A program made the translations under genes and the position numbers. This document shows, one piece after another, positions 44,750-56,914 of a stretch of DNA of 64,000 nt (its first letter is position 1; every line of letters starts with the position of its first letter). The notes beneath the pieces are model-generated. The model was not told where the DNA came from and made no database searches. It saw nothing but the letters and a program-made list of their open reading frames with translations. Where the stretch lies: the NCBI GenBank assembly GCA_025529335.1, contig JAMYHX010000103.1:1-64000 (forward strand), written 5' to 3'. Origin of the DNA: Rhizopus sp. PT2906 (lineage: Eukaryota; Mucoromycota; Mucoromycetes; Mucorales; Rhizopodaceae).

Positions 44750-46090
44750 TATAAAAGGCACGTTATTTTTTTTTTGTTATTTATGCCTTTCATGAATTAA
44801 ACTCCAAACCTTATGTATATCCTAGCATTTGTTACAAGTAATTTGATGCTCTAAATAAAGATTCATGCCTATTAGGGTGTGCTTACACGTCATTTCTTTC
44901 TTTATCAGATCTTGTAAGTGCCCATTATGTGAGTATTCCTTCGGGGTTCTACTGTAGGAATGACGGGATGTTCTAAACATTTTTAAAGCACCACTCTATC
45001 AAGGCACAGCCAATTACAGCATTACTTTTATTCATAATTTTAGCGGAGACACTAAGCTAAAGACCACTGAAGGCTGACTTTACTGCAAAAGCTTTTTTAC
45101 GAATGTATTTGATCTTGAAAGAGCTGCAGCAAGCATGAAAGTTACAAATGATCATATATCAGAGTAATTGTAGAAACAAAAGCTATGGTATTCCAAAAGA
45201 AATAAAACAGATTTACTGATCTGAAGAAAATGTGCAGAGTTCTATCAAACAAAGCCGAAAGATATGACTGTTTAAAGAAAAGAAAAAGATGAACAAAAAG
45301 CACCGAGAAATAGGATTAGAAATAGCAAAGGCTCCTGATTCAAGTTCTTATTGCTGCAATGAAAAGTAAAATTGAAGCGGTAAAAGCTCTTTTGCATCGC
45401 GTTTTCTTCTTATACATCAAGATCTTTTTTTTTTTCTTTGACAATCGGTGTCTTTTTTTGGGTTGATGAAGCTATAATGTTAAACTATCTCGATGCAACA
45501 GAGAAGACGACTATCTCCACTCGGGTAATGGTAGAGTCTACTTTGTCCAATTGTCTTATAAAAAGCTGCAGGAGTAGACATTTCAAAATCTCCGCCTGGG
45601 TTGCGCTTTTTCCAGCTATGCTTGCAGGAAGCATGTTACTGCCACTTGCATGAAATTCTACAAATGACTAATGTACCACTCTGAGGAAATCAAAATTCTT
45701 TGCACAGTCTTGGACAGCTAATGTCTTACCAATCATGGTTCAAGAAAGAAGACCATTATACATTTGTTTTTATCCATTCTACCAACTTTATTTCTATGTC
45801 ATGTTGCTTGATTGCAACTCTACATTGTATACTGCAAAAGAAAGACGGTCTATCATGACCAACAGTCTTTACAGCCGTCTAATTTTAGATTCAAAAGACT
45901 GTGCGACGGTTTTGTTTGTGCTCCGCGTTGCTGCAATAAATACGGAGGCACTTTTTGTACCTCTTCTTTTTTTTTTCCCTCTTTAAACCCCACGCATACA
46001 CACTCCACATACATATATATACACATATATATAAAAAGAAGGATAGCCAACCTCTCTCTCTCTTTTCTCCTTTCTTTTACTTAAAGTGTG
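44750..46090. other. Intergenic region
   Basis: About 1.3 kb between two plus-strand genes. Scattered short frames (for example 45438-45653) have no family likeness. A CT-rich run and TATATATAC sequence (46012-46033) precede the Vps8 start. Confidence 0.5.
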
Positions 46091-49000
46091 ATGAACTCGA
46101 ACGATGAAAATAAACCAATACCCGAAATGAAACCAAGTGTTAGTGCAAACACAAGTCGATTTCGAAGGGACTATGCGACTTTGTTGAAAGAAGTGCTTGA
46201 AGAAAGCTCAGAAGACGACGACGAAGACTTATTGAACAATATAGAAATCGACCTTGATACAGCCACTGCCGAATTACCAGAAGACTTGCGAGCTGCTCTA
46301 GAGGATCGTTCACTTGCCGATAAATACTTGGCTAATTTGAAGACATTTATGAGTCATCGTCGGTCTCAATCTGTAAACTCCATCACAAGTGGGAAGGGCG
46401 ACTATTCTATGTAAGTATTTTAGGCTTTTATGCTCACATAAATTAATATCTTTTAGACCAAACACGCCTCTTCAAGCTTCCTTTAATCAACCATTATTAT
46501 CGCCTAAACCATTTGAACGAGTTGACCCTTTATCTAAAGTATTAGATGCTATACCTTACCACACTCGGCTTATCAATGGCGTACCTTCCTTGACGCTACT
46601 AGAACAGAGATTTCATGCGCTTATCATTCCCGAATTAGATTTACCTGTTGTATCTGATACAGTTATTCAGACGAGACTTAATGAACTATACAAGATTAGA
46701 GATGATTTATATATTCATTTAAACGGTGGACCGCTTGTTAAAAATACAAACATCATTGGCGAAAAGAAGAAGCAAAAAGTAATCCATTTACTTGACGATG
46801 TGTCAAAAGAGATTGGCCTTTATGAAGAATTTGTAAAAAAGGGTAAGTGACAGTATTTCTTATCTGTCTTTTTACTCATCTTTCTATTAGCAAACTATCT
46901 AAGCCTTGAAAGCATCTTGAATGAATCAGATAGCTCGGATATTGAAGATAACACTTTGGATACTGACTCTACTTTACTACACTTTGTAAGCTCCTGATAT
47001 TTTTTTTTTTTTCCCATATCAAAATTAATGCCATCTTTAGGATTCGCCTTCCGAAATGTCAACACCCAGGACAGGAGCTCCATTCTTCTCAACGTCATCT
47101 CCCCGTCCGGCTTCTTCTCAACTTTCTATAACAACCAATAATACACAAAATGATTCCTTTGCCTCTTCGGATCTTATCATTAATGAAGAACCAAGCGAAC
47201 CATGGGAAGCATTTAAATGGACACCACTTGTCAAGGTATCGGATCAACTCTATTCTGATGTTATCAAACAAGAAAGTGGACTTATCTCTGTCATGGCTGT
47301 AAGTGGTGTGATTGCAATTGGTACTACACGTAGTTTAGTATTTGTTTATGACTACACTCAAAGCCTGAAATGTATTCTGGGAGATAGTAATAGAGGTAAC
47401 AAATAAAAACAAACACAATGCGCTATATTTGTGTACTCAGTATATACATATATATAGCTATCGAAATAGGTTCAGTTACTTCTTTAGCTATATCTGCAGA
47501 TCATACCACCATTGCCTGTGGTCATTCTCAAGGACATATTGTTATTTGGGATATCAGAAAGCCAATGCAACCCATACGCACTATCGACCCTATTCCTGCC
47601 AGCCAGATACTCTCTCAGCAACAGACAGCTCCACGAAAAGAAGGACATATTCAGGGAGCATCTATTTTACATGTAGGCTTTGTGGGAGTAAAGAAGTCAG
47701 AGATCGTTTCTGCTGACGATCAAGGCATGGCATTTTATCATGTATCATACAAAATGATCATGATCAATGGTGTAGATTCAACACGTATCCTCGGTCGATA
47801 CCAAAACTTATCGCTTGCAACAAGCCACCTTCGACCATCAAAGCCAAGACGGCCAAGTACTGTCTTTGCTATGCAGCCTTTACCTCTTGGACAAATAGCT
47901 CATCCAGCAGAGAATTTTGGACTTGTTGCATTGCTGACTCCTTATAAGGTAAGAACAGCAAAAGAATAATAATCGCGTACTTATGTGGATGATTAGATGA
48001 TTATCGTTGGATTAAAACCTACACCACAAACCTTGCACAAATTCTTGAAACCAAAGAACTCCAAGCAACCAATAGAAAACGGTTCAAAGGCACCAGTTGA
48101 GAGTCTATCAGGGGCTCTAGCTTGGTTACCAGTTATTAAATCAGGAAACAGTCATACGAATGATCCTGTCCTCGCCTTTGCTTGGGGAAATCATCTGTTT
48201 ATACTTCGTGTTTGTGTCGAAAACAATGAAGTAACCAAGACAAATCAAAAGGCTCGACTTAATACAAAGCCTACAAAGCGGGGTGTGACACTAGAGTTTG
48301 TCAAGATTGGGGAATGGAAGAGTAAGGAGTCAATCGTGAGTATTCATTGGATCAATAGGCAGGTAAAATGACAACTATATGTTTCTGTATTGCTTTACTT
48401 TTTTTTGCTCATATGATGATAGATCCTTGTATTGTTTACCCCCAATGAAGACATGATCCTGTTTGACCCCAAAAACATGATGCAAACACAGCATTCAAGC
48501 TTAAGAACCAAGCAATTGGTGTATCATGACTGGTTTAATACTCCTTTGAAAGAGTTAGTTACTGATGCGGCAATCATGACTGCAGATTCATCCGAAAACA
48601 ATGTCTTAAAGTCAGTAGAGATGGCATACTTTGGCTCAATCAAGAGCTATAAAGGAAAGATATTCTTACTGGTAATTTCAAAGAGACAGAGAAAAATGTC
48701 TATTTGCAAAAGAAAGAATGTCTTATATCTTTTCATATATAGGGTCTTCAGCAAATCTACGTGGGCACATTGTTATCCTGGGCAGATCGCATACTAGCAC
48801 TCGTTCGAGCAGGTGATTTTTTGGAAAGCATTGAACTCGCTACTTCATTCTATAATGGTATAGACATACAGACCGTGATTGGTTTACCTGAAGAAGAGAA
48901 ATCAAGAAAGGCGCTCGTAGGAGAGAAATTAATGGAGCTCTTGAAAGCATCGCTGAATTATACATTCTCTTCTAAGCGCACCTATAATGACATGGCAAAC

Positions 49001-51811
49001 GAAATATCCGGCGGTGAGACAGTACTGATGCATGACTTGGCTCGAGGTTGCATAGAAGCATGCATAAGCATGGACAACTTGGAATTTTTGTTTGAAACTG
49101 TGTATGAACGATTTGTAGAAAATCAAGTCAATGGGGTCTTTTTGGAAGTGCTCGAACCATGCATCACTCAGGACCGTCTGCCTGATGTCCCTCCTTCAGT
49201 CATGAAAGACCTTGTCGACCATTACAGTAAAAAGCGATTGATCGATGAACTCGAGCAGGTCATTTGGCATGTTAATCCTCGCAGTTTAGACATTGATCAA
49301 ATAGTAAGCATGTGCCATCGTGAAGGAATGTATGAAGCTATGATGTACGTCTGGAACAAAAGCATGCATGACTACGTAAGTCCCTTGGTAGAAATGTTGA
49401 AGGTTATAAAAAGTGTGTTGCGTGGTAACCAAGAAGACCAACAAACATTACATGCAAGACAAAACGCAGAAAAGATATTTCATTATCTCCAACTCATTCT
49501 CACCGGAAGATCCTTCCCTGAAGGCTCATCTATAACTGGTGCTGATGAAGCAAGTGAAGCGAGCGAAGCAAGAAGTGCTGTCTATTCATTTGTTTTCTCT
49601 GGTCGCTGTGTTGTATGGCCACCTGTAGGTGGAAAATTGGTTTTGACAGCAGACGACGAAGAGGGTGTGTCAGAACCTACTTACCCATACCTGCGCCTGC
49701 TTTTGAAATTCAACACGAAAAAATTCTTGGAAGCTTTAGAGGTTGCTTTTGAAGACCCTTGGCTTAATGGTGGAGAAGATATTCTTAGCTCCAAATTTGA
49801 AGATGAGGTACCTGGCAAAGTTATCTCTCGTCAAATCATTGTTAATACGCTCTTGGATGTTATTGGCGGTGGGCTCACAGGAAATGGTCTACCTCCGCCT
49901 AGACCAAAGCAATCTATATCAGCTTCTACAGTACAGTCTGCTACAACTAATGGTAGACCAACGCCGCCTGTTCTTCAAGTGAATACGTCCATAGCCAATG
50001 ATTACAACAGTCACTTTACTTATTTCTCAAACGACAACATCATCCTACTATACATCTTTATTGCCTCCAATTTGCACAAGTACACCACGTTTATCCTGTT
50101 GCCACCAAAGACACTCAACAAGATACTAGTACGATTAGCAGAAGAACATGACGAAGATACACGCACGGAAAGAGAAAGAGCTGTCCAAAACTTGTTAACA
50201 GTGTATACACCAACGAACGAAGAACACATTGTTAAACTCTATGAAGAGGCTGGCTTCTGGAAAGTCCTTGAAGATGTGTACCGTAGAGACAAAAAGTATG
50301 GCAGGCTTGTGGAAGCCTACTTGAAGGATGATGAAAGACGTAGCATGGTATTTGATTGTGTACATGATCTCTTGACGAGCAATCTAGAGGATAGACAAAA
50401 GGAAGAAGTCATGCGAGTATTCATGATTCGTATTTCACAATTTGTGGAGATTGATGGACAAAAGACAGCAGAAGTTGTTCAAGTGTTTGGAAATGGAGAT
50501 CATGAGGATGCCATTCGTCGTTTAGAAGAAGATCAGGAATTTGATGACGACGAACATCATGCTACTGCTGATAAACGATTATTCTCTTATTTACGAGGAC
50601 TGTTAGAGCCATACTCTGAGGAAGCCGAAGAACAGGAAGGTCTTGTGAAGCAGGTTCCTGAAGTGAGCGGATCTATTCAAGAGCGATACATTGAGTTGAT
50701 GTGTCGTTTTGACCCGTCAGGCGTGTACAACTATTTCAATACAAAGCTTGGTGATAACGTCTCATTGGACAAAGTGAAAGAAAGCTGTGAAAAGCATGGT
50801 GTGATGGATGCAGTAGTATGGATTTTGGAAAAGAGTGGCGATACTCAAGGGGCATTAGAAAAGATGTTGGAAGTTGCCAAAGAAAGAAATGCGACTGTCA
50901 TTCATTTGCTAAAGGACCACCAGTCTGGGGCTACTTGGACATTTGAAGAACAAAGTACGATCAACAGCTGTTTGATAGGACTAAATGGTGTGTTGCGAGT
51001 TAGCATTCGGCTATGTGAAAACAGCAGTAAGAGCACATTTCCTGTTTCGAAATACAACAATAGAGACGAAGATAACAGTATCCCGGAATTGAGTCGAGAA
51101 GGAGAAGATAGTTCTACAACAGAAGAGTCAACCATGGGCAATGAAGAGGAGCATATAAATGACGAAGTTGAATTATTATGGTTCAGATTGTTAGACACGT
51201 ATGTTGAAGCATCTATTGAAATCTATAACGCACTTGCAAACAATCCAGCACCTCCAGAACCTCACCAGAGGATTGTTTCTTCCTTCAAGTCCTTTGTTCA
51301 ATCAATTCTAACGGCTCTTTTGATCTCAACCTCACCACAAGTATCTCTTCCACGTCTTTTACTACGGTTGATTGATTCACAGTCGAGAGGAGAAACTACG
51401 TTTGCTGACTTTAGGGATATATTCTTAAACATGCTGGACACTTATAAATATGAAGGAAAGCTTCTAGAGATGACAAACCACTTATTTGACCGTGATTTAT
51501 TCACCAGCTTACAAGATATGGTGAACAAGAGAGGCAAAGGATGGCGACCGAGCAGAGCTATATGCGAGATATGTGGCTCTAATATTCTAGACTTTTCATT
51601 ACTGCAGCCACCATTGGCATGGGGTTTAAATACTGAAGAACAAGTGCGCGAGAACAAAAAGTATGTCGTATTTCACTGTGGACATAGTTTTCATGTAGAG
51701 TGTTTGGAACGTCAACTTAATAAGATGGAAGAATGCGCTGTGTGTCAGCATGGTAATCCTGAAGCTCAAGAAGTGACACAAAAAGTGAAAGGAAAAGAAA
51801 GAGCCGCATAA
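46091..51811 (+). CDS. VPS8: Vps8, CORVET subunit
   Basis: Membrane-binding subunit of the CORVET tether, which works with Rab5 in early endosome fusion. Exons are 46091-46410, 46457-46842, 46891-46985, 47041-47395, 47470-47948, 47997-48362, 48423-48671 and 48743-51811 (1772 aa; longer than yeast, about 1270, and human, about 1430). The N-terminus is acidic and disordered. WD-type propeller strands include GLISVMAVSGVIAIGTTRS and TIACGHSQGHIVIWDIRKP. The large last exon is alpha-solenoid with FEDPWLNGGED and LHKYTTFILLPPK blocks. It ends in a RING-H2 (CEICGSNI ... FHCGHSFHVECL ... CAVC). A 3' in-frame region rich in Ser/Glu interrupts the solenoid near 51050-51170. Confidence 0.92.
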
Positions 51812-53534
51812 GATGACCCTTTAAAGCCTTTTCTTTACAATTATTTCACTCCTCTTCTTTATTCAAATACCCCCTTTTTTTTCCTTTTCTTTGACAGATA
51901 TATTTTATGATGTAAATAAATATACAAGCGTTCTTTTTTCTTTTTTATCAAGTGATTGTATTGCTGCTATTGTTGAATAGGAATAGGTCATTTCACACTG
52001 CGTTAATGTTTATATGACTACTTGCTCTCATATTACTTTATTGTGATATTACTTGGCTTCTATAAAATAAAGCATATTTGCCTTTATTAATGGTACGTCG
52101 AAACAAAAGATATTGAAAATGTATGGTGTGTAAAAAGAGCTATAAAGTTTATTGGTGTATGTTATACTTTAAAAACACTGAGCTACTTCAAATAACATGA
52201 ACATGTTTAGTAACTAGGTGTGACCTCGGGATACCGTCCAAGGGAAATTTGCCAGGGATACTTGCTATAGCGGACAGGCTCTTGACCTCCAGCAATACGA
52301 TGAATATTAATATTAAATTTAGGGGCTATATCAGTATTAACAAGAGGCGCAGCAAAGCCAATAGTAGCAAATAGTAAGAATAACAAACTTGACTTGCATT
52401 TGTGTAAAAAAGTTCAAGATCAAACTGGTGTATCCCTTTTCGCAAAAAAGAGAAAGAGAAAGAGAAAGAAACTGCTCCTCTTTTATATTGAAAAAGGCCC
52501 ATATAAGCACTTCTGTCATGAACTTGCATGCATGTTCCTCTTTGCTTTGTTGATCATTTCTTTGTAGATTTCATAATGGCTGTATGCACACTTTGCCCCT
52601 GAATCATCGATTTTTCATGCACTGGTACGTCTGTACTAACAAATATCTCTAGCTTAAGAGAGAGAGAGAGAGAGAGAAAGCATGTAACATGCTCTCCTTA
52701 TCATAACCAAAAATCTAAATGTATGCGTCTACATTAAAGATGAAGATAGGTATGAAGTTGTAGTTGTGGGGATAAATGAAAGAAAGCTGCTGCCTACATT
52801 TAAGGCATACATTTTATCTTGATTTTGGATCTTACAACTTCAGAATATGAAAAGTAACTGTGGGGGTTTTTTTTTTCTGGCATCATCCTTCTTTAAGGAC
52901 TCGACTTTTGAAAAGTTTGTTTATGCCGTCTAAATTTTGAACTGCTGCTCTGCGGCACTTGAACAAAAAGGAAAGGAAATGATCGACACCCATTTTGGAA
53001 AGTCATAATGTTTAACTTTATATTCAGTACTTACAAGCAGAGTGACAGGTATACAAGGTGAGTATGATGGTTCGTATAGGCGCATTCTAATTTACAAGTT
53101 TAATTCCTTAATGACTTGCTGCTCCTATTAATCAGTGTCAGTAGTAATCACAATGACAAAAGGCTTCCTTTTGATGTATAAAAGGTACACGAATTAAGTA
53201 AAGATGTGTGGATGTGTGTGTATTTATTCCATGGTTTACATAATACAAATTTCTTAATGGTCTTTATAATAATGAATAGAATGCATAGTTGATGCATATA
53301 TAAATATATACATTTGTATTTGAAAAATCAATATATGGTACAAAAGAGTGGTATAAACAGAGTGCTTGTCAAGAGTGCTGACAGCATGATAGATAGAGGG
53401 AGCGTTTCAGGGATAGAATAAAAAGAAAGGACGCCAATCAAGTGGTAAGCAAAGGTGTCTGCGCGATAATGAGTGACAAAATATAAAAAAGTCCAAGGTA
53501 CTACGATGATGATTCGAACATTCTGCGTCAAGTG
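51812..53534. other. Intergenic region with a broken protease gene start
   Basis: Between the convergent Vps8 and C2H2 genes. Apart from the trypsin-like relic (52207-52487) and a (GA)n run near 52659-52676, nothing recognisable was seen. Confidence 0.5.
52207..52487 (-). pseudogene. 5' remnant of a secreted trypsin-like protease gene
   Basis: The minus strand shows TATAAAA (52481-52487), a pyrimidine-rich leader and an ATG (52399). One frame off that ATG lies a signal-peptide-like run (LLFLLFATIGFAAPL), then a short propeptide and HRIAGGQEPVRYSKYPWQIS. The latter is the activation junction of S1 proteases (R|I-x-GG...YPWQ). The frame ends at TAA (52207-52209). The catalytic His, Asp and Ser regions are absent downstream. 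It therefore looks like the promoter and first segment of an S1 protease gene, truncated and with a frameshift just after the start codon. Confidence 0.5.
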
Positions 53535-54407
53535 TTATTTTTTTAAGAGAGCTTCTCTACTTGAAATGCTACATTTGGTTTTTTTTACTGCTTTACTTTG
53601 CTTTTCTGTCTTGCTGTCGCCAGAGTTTTCATGGCACTTCATGTGTCTTGTAAGAGCATCTTTTCTAGTAAAGCCTTTGTTCTGGCAACTGGGATGGCTG
53701 CAGAAGAATCTTTTCTCGCCTGTGTGGCTAACTTGATGACGATTTCGATCCTGAGGTCTTTTGAAAGGCCTTCCGCAAGTAGGACAAGGGAATAGACGTT
53801 CAGGTTTGCTTTTTGCCTTGGTTCTTGCATTTTGGTTGTTAACACACTGGTCAATACTTGTTGCTTGTCTATCGATTGATTTTGAAGACTGAGTTTCTTC
53901 AAGGTTGCGCTTTTTAGAAGATATAAGTGCACTTTGTCTTCTGGTATGCTGTAGAGGAGATGTCGGCCGTTTGCTAACGTTTTGCTGATTGTTGAGTTGA
54001 TCAGGCATGTATGATGCCTGACCTATTGTCAGCGACTCAAAGAATGAAGTAACAGGAGATAAGCACCGTCGGTTATGCAGTGATTCAAAATAAGTATAAG
54101 GAGAGCCTGTGGTCCATGGGAGCGCCGGATCGTATGAAGCATGATCTGTGAGCACCGATGAATTACATGTACTGGTGCTAAAGCTGCTAGTAAGGTCAAA
54201 CGTAGTTGCTTCCAAGTCTAGCGGAGGATCTTGGCTGAGCGACGGCAATTGTTCTTGACTGTCGTGGAACACGGTGCCACTTTCATAGACTTGAAAGTCA
54301 GAAGTGAGCTGTAAAAAGGTGTCTGGATCATCTTCTGAATATATGTTGCCATTAGAAAGCTGCATAAGTTGGTCGAGAAAAATACCAAATCCATTTTCGG
54401 TAGACAT
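53535..54407 (-). CDS. C2H2 zinc-finger transcription factor
   Basis: Single-exon gene, 290 aa. The first 180 residues are Ser/Thr/Gln-rich and acidic in places, without a known domain. Two adjacent C2H2 fingers lie at about residues 206-260: CPTCGRPFKRPQDRNRHQVSH joined by TGEKR to a second finger (CSHPSC, with His-x3/4-His in RHMKCH). The second has an extended C-x4/5-C spacing (CSHPSCQNKGF), common in fungal regulators. A Lys-rich C-terminus may be a nuclear signal. The start at 54407 is preceded by a purine-rich leader. Targets cannot be inferred. Confidence 0.85.
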   Translation of the reverse strand: MSTENGFGIFLDQLMQLSNGNIYSEDDPDTFLQLTSDFQVYESGTVFHDSQEQLPSLSQDPPLDLEATTFDLTSSFSTSTCNSSVLTDHASYDPALPWTTGSPYTYFESLHNRRCLSPVTSFFESLTIGQASYMPDQLNNQQNVSKRPTSPLQHTRRQSALISSKKRNLEETQSSKSIDRQATSIDQCVNNQNARTKAKSKPERLFPCPTCGRPFKRPQDRNRHQVSHTGEKRFFCSHPSCQNKGFTRKDALTRHMKCHENSGDSKTEKQSKAVKKTKCSISSREALLKK

Positions 54408-54490
54408 TTTGTTTAAGAGATGAAAGATAAAGAAGAAAGAAGAAAGACGAAAGAAAGCAAAAGTGACACAATATTTAGTCCTTCATTTAT

Positions 54491-54521
<31 letters not shown>

Positions 54522-56526
54522 GGACGAGAGAGAAAAAACGATCATTACTCTGTTTATGAGCTTTTGTGCAACACTTTCCCGGCTTGTCATATTTATATAT
54601 TTAAGGTCGATCGTGCACCAGACGTCAGGCATTATTCTATGGCGCAGCGCAAAGGAGAAAAAGGGGGAAGATGGCATCATAAAACTTAAGAGTGACTTTT
54701 GCATTATCGTAATTTGTGAATATGTACTAGTATGCTCAACAGATCGCGTTCAGTTCCCGTCTTACCCGTCTGTTCACGGCAGCTTGAGTGAGCTTGAAAC
54801 GATACACAGTCTTGCAGCGGAATAAAGTTTCCTTTGCTTCTAAGAATCGTGGTGCCTCCTCAGTGTGGCACGTCGTAACATTTAGGTTTTTTTTTTGCCT
54901 ATTTAGCTGCTACAGAAAAGTGTCTTTATTTACTAAATTTCCTTTAATGATAATAAATCGCAATTAGAAAACCGTTGTTTGATTTTTTATTATGCAAAAA
55001 CAACAACACGTAATAGTGCTTGGCTATTACACATAAAGAGTCACCATGTATTAAATATACGCTTTCTGTAGGTGCACCGCCCCATAATTGGCTTGTGTAC
55101 AAATTTCACTAAACCAAAAACTAATTACTCTTTATGGCAAATGTCGCTGTTTGAATGTGCCTACAATGAGCTCAAGTTGTCCCTTGAGCTTCTCAATTAT
55201 CGCCAAGAATTGAATGATCTTGATCAAACGGGACAAGGGTACCTATGCAGAAGGTGCCTTGGCAGAGCTTGAGTAATGTATGACCAAAGAGTGTTTGGTA
55301 TCCTTAAGAAAGTCATTCTAAAAAGCGTTGACGAGAGTGACTTTAATGTGTTAATCACCTAAGCTATCTATTTTCATCAACTAACAAATTCTTAATAGAA
55401 ACGAAATAGCCTACTTCACGCTCCATATGGGCATGATTAAAGAAATTGTAGAAAAGGCAGCGGGAATGGTAAGATCAAAGACAAGAAGAGAGTATAAAGT
55501 AGAAACAGCAACATATCTTCTATAAGCTTTGACAGCTAACGCGTAGTTGATCACATTATTTTAGTTGCATTTTGTTGTGCTTCTGGACCAACTTCAGAGC
55601 ACCACATTCATCATAACTACTCAATGTTTACGCCAAGTGATATTGGCAAAGAATTTGATGAACTTATTCGGATGATCCGACGTCCATGCTTGAAGTAATG
55701 CAATACCAGTGTCCGCAGAATACATCATCACTTTTGGAACTTGTGTACAACCTACAGTTACAGTGATTAATATATGCTGCGACTTGTAGCATGATACCTC
55801 ATGCATCTAACATCACCCATTGTTATAAACATGTTCTGTTTCGGACCTATTCTTTCACCTTCCTAACTACAACAGGATGGGAGAACAGACAAGAACACGA
55901 ATGGTTGCAGCAAGCAAAAGAATAGCTATGAGTTACTTTACGGGACTTGTTCCGATAACACAAGGAAAGGTACGGTTGCCATGGAAACTGAAAAGTCATG
56001 TGATACTTTACTCTAAACTTCGGATAGCAAGGCGAAGATTACAAGGTATCTTGATGTAGTGTACGAATCTATAAAGTATTATCATAATTATACTTGAAGT
56101 AATCTTGGTTGCTGTAGTCATTCTTTCCTTTATTTGTTTGAATTGTACAACACAAAATAAAATGCAGTCGTAAAAAAGCTGTATTTTTTTTAGCTCTATC
56201 TTCTTGAGAATGTAGCAAGCAAAGAGATATAGAAGGAGAGGAAGGTAGGGAAAACCAAGATCACTTCAAGTGTACTTATGATGATACTTTATAAATTCTT
56301 ACACTGCATCAAAATATCCTGACTTTGGAGGTTAAGCCATAAAAATCCAAATAGATACCCTGTATATTTCCTTTATTTGGTAATCATTTTTAAATTGCGT
56401 TTTAACAAAAGATGAGGATGCTCAAACACAAGGTGACGCGTATATTTTTGCTGCAAAGGATCGTTCACGTAAATTTGTTACCATTGATTAAATAAGCCTG
56501 GTTCCATTGTCCAAAAAGTCGACTAC

Positions 56527-56570
<44 letters not shown>

Positions 56571-56679
56571 AAAAAAGAAAAAATTTTAAAAAAAATTATA
56601 AAAATTTAATAAATAAAAAATTTTAAAAATATTATTTTTTTTTAAAACCCTGGTTCAATTTTCAAAAAACTCTCAAACA

Positions 56680-56716
<37 letters not shown>

Positions 56717-56914
56717 CCGTCTAAAAGCCATTATTTGATAAATACGTATCAAAATGTTCGCATTCATACTGTTTAAAAATATGCTTTTTTATTGTTTTTA
56801 ATGTTATTTCATGAATGGAAAACGAAAAATACATATAATGTGATGCTTTTATATTTCTACAATGCTATGAATAAGAGTGACACTATACAACTTACATGCA
56901 ACTGCTTGCTTCCC
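54408..56914. other. Gene-poor stretch with unidentified coding scraps
   Basis: No intact gene in 2.5 kb. Protein-like fragments occur on the plus strand at about 55072-55272, 55396-55470 and 55877-56059 (MGEQTRTRMVAASKRIAMS, then KVRLPWKLKSHVILYSKLRI), separated by stops and frame changes. They may be pieces of one decayed element. The stretch ends in a duplicated unit with two long T tracts. Confidence 0.4.
56497..56716 (+). repeat. Tandem duplication, each unit ending in about 36 T
   Basis: CCTGGTTCCATTGTCCAAAAA (as CCTGGTTCCATTGTCC plus A5) at 56497 and CCTGGTTCAATTTTCAAAAAA at 56649 each run through a CTACAGC / CAAACACA segment into T37 (56530-56566) and T35 (56682-56716). The spacer between them is almost pure A/T. 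Confidence 0.65.

Noticed and set aside
49990..50110. Unrecognised intron inside the long Vps8 exon
   Set aside because: The frame is open and the sequence LHKYTTFILLPPK matches Vps8 proteins on both sides; no splice sites are needed.
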